A stretch of DNA of 64,000 bases from Methylonatrum sp040877625. GTDB lineage: Bacteria > Pseudomonadota > Gammaproteobacteria > Nitrococcales > Aquisalimonadaceae. The notes beneath the pieces are model-generated. The model saw only the letters and a list, made by a program, of their open reading frames with translations, had not been told where the DNA came from and ran no database searches. Made by a program: the position numbers and the translations under genes. Below are positions 61,338 to 64,000 of this stretch, piece after piece (positions within the stretch are counted from its first letter, which is position 1; every line of letters starts with the position of its first letter). The stretch spans positions 1 to 64,000 of the forward strand of contig JBBDNK010000044.1 in NCBI GenBank assembly GCA_040877625.1, written 5' to 3'.

Positions 61338-61556
61338 TTAGTCCTCGCTCTTGGTCTGGGGCCTGGCCGCGGCCTTGCGCTTTGCCGGCGCCGAGCCCAC
61401 GACGACGTCGCCGTCGGCAATCCGCCGGCGCCAGTAGGGGGTGAGCGCCACGCGCTTGCCCTCGGTGGGCAGTACGCGGCCGTCGGTCTGGCGCACCTGC
61501 AGGCCGGCGCGGCCGGGTTTGAGATAGGCTTCTTTCACGGTGACGGTGGTGGTCAT
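61338..61556 (-). CDS. Small DUF2635-type phage protein (Mu gp38-like)
   Basis: 72 residues, basic. LKPGRAGLQVRQTDGRVLPTEGKRVALTPYWRRRIADGDVV is the family pattern, followed by a Lys/Ala-rich tail. Position between the gp37-like and sheath genes agrees with Mu gp38. Function unknown. Confidence 0.8.
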   Translation of the reverse strand: MTTTVTVKEAYLKPGRAGLQVRQTDGRVLPTEGKRVALTPYWRRRIADGDVVVGSAPAKRKAAARPQTKSED

Positions 61557-61565
61557 GCCTTGCTC

Positions 61566-62129
61566 CTATTCAGGCTCTGTCGGCAGTTCGACGCGGTCCT
61601 CGGCGTCCGGATCCTCGCTGCCGCCCACCAGGTGGGTGGCGCTGTAGAGGGCGAAGTCGGCGAGCTCGCTGATGGCGCCGGGCGTCAGATGGATGCCCTG
61701 GCGCCAGGTGACCGCCCACATGGCGACGCGCATTTTGTCGAGCGAACCGCTGTAGAGGTTGTCGGCGGCGAGACGCTCCGGCTTCTGGGCGCCGTCGAGG
61801 CCCCAGCGGTGGCCCTTGCCGTTGTCGTTGATCAGCCGCAGCAGCGCTTCGGCGTAGTCCAGCGCGATGACGTCGCGGCTCACCTGGGGCGTATCACTGA
61901 CGATCACGAACGCCGCCCAGCCCACCAGGGGCAGGCCGGCGCGCGGTGTCTCGGCGACGGACGGCACGCCGAGGGCGGCGACGAATACCGCGGGCGCACG
62001 CCTGGAGAGCCGTTGGAGCTCGCCGCGATCGAAGCGGCCGCCGTGGGTCTCGCACGTCCGCAGCTCCGGCAGCGCCGACTTGATGCCGGCGGTGATCGCC
62101 TCGCGGGCGGTGTAAAGGTCGCCGCTCAC
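61566..62129 (-). CDS. Mu gp37-like protein (DUF1834)
   Basis: 187 residues. AGIKSALPELRTCETHGGRFDRGELQRLSRRAPAVFVAAL and VSRDVIALDYAEALLRLINDNG, then LAADNLYSGSLDKMRVAMWAVTWRQGIHL, are typical of gp37/DUF1834, thought to act in tail completion. It overlaps the virion morphogenesis gene by 4 nt. Confidence 0.85.
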   Translation of the reverse strand: MSGDLYTAREAITAGIKSALPELRTCETHGGRFDRGELQRLSRRAPAVFVAALGVPSVAETPRAGLPLVGWAAFVIVSDTPQVSRDVIALDYAEALLRLINDNGKGHRWGLDGAQKPERLAADNLYSGSLDKMRVAMWAVTWRQGIHLTPGAISELADFALYSATHLVGGSEDPDAEDRVELPTEPE

Positions 62130-62593
62130 CGCTGCAGCCTCCGCATGTGATCGTCCAGCCAGTTCTCAACGATGCCGTCCATGTCAGCGAGGTTCTCGTC
62201 CGAGAGCCCGAGGTATTCACGGGCCGGGATGCCGGCCGGGCCCGCGGGCATATCCGGTGTGCCGCCCTCCTGGTGAATGGCGGCGTAGATCAGGTTGCTG
62301 CCCCACTCGGCGTAGTCGTCGCCGGCGCCGCTGGTCATGCTGTCCAGCAGATCGCCTTCGCCCTGCAGCAGGGACTGACCGCCGTGGCGGCCGCGGGCGT
62401 AGGCCGGGGACCACGCCGCCCAGGGCGTGCCGTCCGGGGCGGTCTTCTCCTCCTGGATGCGCCGGCGGGTCTGGGACTCGCCCTCGGCGGCGAGGTCGCC
62501 CATGAGCGCGGCACGCTCGGCACGGCCGAGCCGGTTGATGCGCTCGACCAGGCCCTCGATGCCGCTGGTGTCGACGCGCAGGCCGATGCTCAT
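62126..62593 (-). CDS. Phage virion morphogenesis protein (gpG/gpS-like)
   Basis: 155 residues. VERINRLGRAERAALMGDLAAEGESQTRRRIQEEKTAPDGTPWAAWSP and YAAIHQEGGTPDMPAGPAGIPAREYLGLSDENLADM are the family signature of tail-completion proteins. In Mu itself G lies upstream with the head genes; in this phage it stands between gp36 and gp37, as in several Mu-like phages. Confidence 0.87.
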   Translation of the reverse strand: MSIGLRVDTSGIEGLVERINRLGRAERAALMGDLAAEGESQTRRRIQEEKTAPDGTPWAAWSPAYARGRHGGQSLLQGEGDLLDSMTSGAGDDYAEWGSNLIYAAIHQEGGTPDMPAGPAGIPAREYLGLSDENLADMDGIVENWLDDHMRRLQR

Positions 62594-63012
62594 GTCAGCC
62601 TCCGCATTGAACGCCGGTTAAACCGGCGTTTCTCGCTGCTAATGTGCACCGCGCCGTTGGCGGAGACCGGCGGATCCGGCAAGCCCAGGCTGACCTCGCC
62701 CCTGGCCATGCGGGCGAGCAGCGCCACGGCATCCTTGTAGCGCTGGCGGCGCTCCTCGCTGATGACGTCGGCGGTGGCCTCGACGCGGAAGAGCGCGATA
62801 TCCACGGCCAGCCGCACCAGCACATCCGGCACGACGGCGAGCGGCAGCGCGTACTTGGCGGCGAGGTAGGTGTCGATCTCGGCGTCGGCATCTGCCAGCG
62901 CCTGATCGACGGCCTCGCTGTCGACCTGCCCATCACCGTCGCGGTCGGCCGCCAGGAGCAGAACGTCCTGGCCATAGCGGTCGATGATGTTCTGCTGCGT
63001 CGCGTAGGGCAC
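62590..63012 (-). CDS. Mu gp36-like protein (DUF1320)
   Basis: 140 residues. MPYATQQNIIDRYGQDVLLLAADRDGDGQVDSEAVDQALADADAEIDTYLAAKYALPL is the unmistakable DUF1320 start; the rest is helical. It is thought to be a head-tail connector component. It overlaps the virion morphogenesis gene by 4 nt. Confidence 0.9.
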   Translation of the reverse strand: MPYATQQNIIDRYGQDVLLLAADRDGDGQVDSEAVDQALADADAEIDTYLAAKYALPLAVVPDVLVRLAVDIALFRVEATADVISEERRQRYKDAVALLARMARGEVSLGLPDPPVSANGAVHISSEKRRFNRRSMRRLT

Positions 63013-63015
63013 GGG

Positions 63016-63453
63016 CTAGTCCTCGGCCTCTTCGGTGTCTTCGGCGACCATGAGCACCGGATCGTTCTTGATGGCCTTGATCTGGTCTTCGGTCAGATCC
63101 GACTCCCGCACCACCGTCACGCCGCGGCCGAATGCGATGCCGGCGCGCCGGAAATGCGGACGCCTGGCGGTCACCCGCAGCACCTTCCCGGCACTGCGCT
63201 TCGCTGCCTTCGACGGCTTGGCGGCCTCCGGCGCGGCGGGCGCCTGAGTCGTCGCCGCCGACGGCTTGTCCGTCGCGGACGGTGTCTCGACCGGCGCCTG
63301 GGCGGTCTGCGCCTCCGGCGTGCCCGGTGCGGCGGGGGGGGACGGCTTCTCGGCCGGGGACTGATTGCCCCCGGCCCTGGCTGCGGCCGGCACCTGGGCA
63401 TGGCCCTTCTTGGCGCCGGCCTTCGGATCGGTCTTCTTCGGGGTCTGAGCCAC
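63016..63453 (-). CDS. Mu gp35/FluMu HI1506-like head-region protein
   Basis: 145 residues in two parts. The first about 90 residues are low-complexity Ala/Pro/Lys-rich (AAPGTPEAQTAQAPVE). The C-terminal about 50 residues (VLRVTARRPHFRRAGIAFGR, then ESDLTEDQIKAIKNDPVLMV) are the conserved domain found after the capsid gene in Mu-like phages. It starts 4 nt upstream of gp36. The long disordered linker is unusual in length. Confidence 0.75.
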   Translation of the reverse strand: MAQTPKKTDPKAGAKKGHAQVPAAARAGGNQSPAEKPSPPAAPGTPEAQTAQAPVETPSATDKPSAATTQAPAAPEAAKPSKAAKRSAGKVLRVTARRPHFRRAGIAFGRGVTVVRESDLTEDQIKAIKNDPVLMVAEDTEEAED

Positions 63454-63578
63454 GGTGTGGTCTCCTCTGATTGCCTGCCTGGCCGGGGTGAGTAGGCGGC
63501 CCCGGCCTTGTCAGCCTCTGGCGTTACCCGCCGCCCCGGGTAACGCCTTCATCGACTTTCAGCGGTGGCGTGTCCGGA

Positions 63579-64000
63579 TCAGCCGGCGCCGGTGCTCCCA
63601 AAGCTCATCTGCCAGAAGGCATAGCCGCCGGCGGCGCGGGCCTCGGCGCCGAAGCGGAACTTCTTGCGCATGAACACGTTGTCCGAGGTGGCATCCGTCT
63701 GCTGGACGAACACCGGCTTCTTGCGTTCCTGGTAGACGAATGGCTTCACCGGCCGGCTGGTCACGTGCAGGAACCAGGCGGTGTCGGAGGTCAGTCGCGG
63801 GTTGACCAGCAGCTTCGCGGTGCCCTTGTAGGGGTTGGGGGATTCATCCGCGAGCTTGGCGTTCTCCACGATCATGCGGCCAACGTCTTCCAGGGCAGGC
63901 GGCACTTCCAGGGTGTCCGGCATCAGACCGAGCGGGCGGCCCTCGTCGTCGGTCATCTTCATGATGGCCGTGCGGGCCTCGCCATAGCTGGCCTTGACTT
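63579..64000 (-). CDS. Major capsid protein, Mu gpT-like (partial)
   Basis: The last 139 residues; the gene continues past the window edge. VKASYGEARTAIMKMTDDEGRPLG and VPPALEDVGRMIVENAKL, then NPYKGTAKLLVNPRLTSDTAWFLH and GAEARAAGGYAFWQMSFGSTG match the C-terminal part of the Mu major head subunit T. A 125-nt gap to the gp35-like gene holds nothing recognisable. Confidence 0.9.
   Translation of the reverse strand, partial: VKASYGEARTAIMKMTDDEGRPLGLMPDTLEVPPALEDVGRMIVENAKLADESPNPYKGTAKLLVNPRLTSDTAWFLHVTSRPVKPFVYQERKKPVFVQQTDATSDNVFMRKKFRFGAEARAAGGYAFWQMSFGSTGAG

Overview
The window reads as a chromosome segment of a high-GC gammaproteobacterium, probably a respiratory member of the Ectothiorhodospiraceae or a relative. 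This placement is inferred from gene content and order: the recA-recX-alaS-lysC-csrA-tRNA-Ser-tRNA-Arg run, mutS next to a 7Fe ferredoxin and pncC, RlmM, and two terminal oxidases (a bd-type quinol oxidase and a heme-copper cytochrome c oxidase). No marker in the window fixes the genus.

Layout. 1-9.2 kb: a glutathione S-transferase-like gene, two small membrane proteins, an unusual three-gene operon (stand-alone SdhA-like flavoprotein, hotdog hydratase, CitE-like CoA lyase), a 7TM diguanylate cyclase and a class V aminotransferase. 9.2-17.3 kb: an SPL-like radical SAM protein, then an envelope and signalling group: a Slam-like outer-membrane barrel, a FecR-domain protein with an Asp/Leu-rich tandem-repeat tail, a CHASE2 adenylate cyclase and a GAF/HD-GYP phosphodiesterase. 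17.3-23.8 kb: cydABDC on the minus strand, with a divergent response regulator whose phosphoacceptor Asp is Glu. 23.9-29.0 kb: a MoxR/VWA pair, a NOL1/NOP2/Sun RNA methyltransferase, a VOC protein, and a gene preceded by a Trp-rich leader peptide, a terminator and a matching antiterminator (a candidate ribosome-mediated attenuator). 29.0-34.0 kb: a cytochrome c oxidase operon with subunit II fused to cytochrome c and subunits I and III fused together. 34.0-48.8 kb: housekeeping genes (rlmM, slipin, xerD, dsbC, fdxA, mutS, pncC, thpR, recA, recX, alaS, lysC, csrA, two tRNAs).

At 48.8-49.3 kb an IS481-type transposase remnant abuts what looks like the terminus of a Mu-like prophage (two 20-bp direct repeats). 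The prophage late region fills 49.3-64.0 kb on the minus strand. Its order follows phage Mu from capsid through gp35, gp36, virion morphogenesis protein, gp37, gp38, sheath, tube, gp41, tape measure, gp43-gp48 and tail spike. A Dam-type methyltransferase sits where Mu carries mom. A small exported-protein gene is inserted on the opposite strand. The early region (transposase, repressor) must lie beyond 64 kb.

Most interesting points: (1) the Trp-codon leader/attenuator at 28.0-28.25 kb, with mutually exclusive terminator and antiterminator pairings; (2) a probable -2 programmed frameshift on a GGGGG run in the gp41-like tail-assembly gene, giving a C-terminal extension that ends two bases before the tape-measure start codon; (3) the SdhA/hydratase/CitE operon; (4) the Slam-like/FecR-repeat/CHASE2 group; (5) a three-copy dispersed repeat with a conserved core. 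All calls come from reading the sequence; no database search was run.
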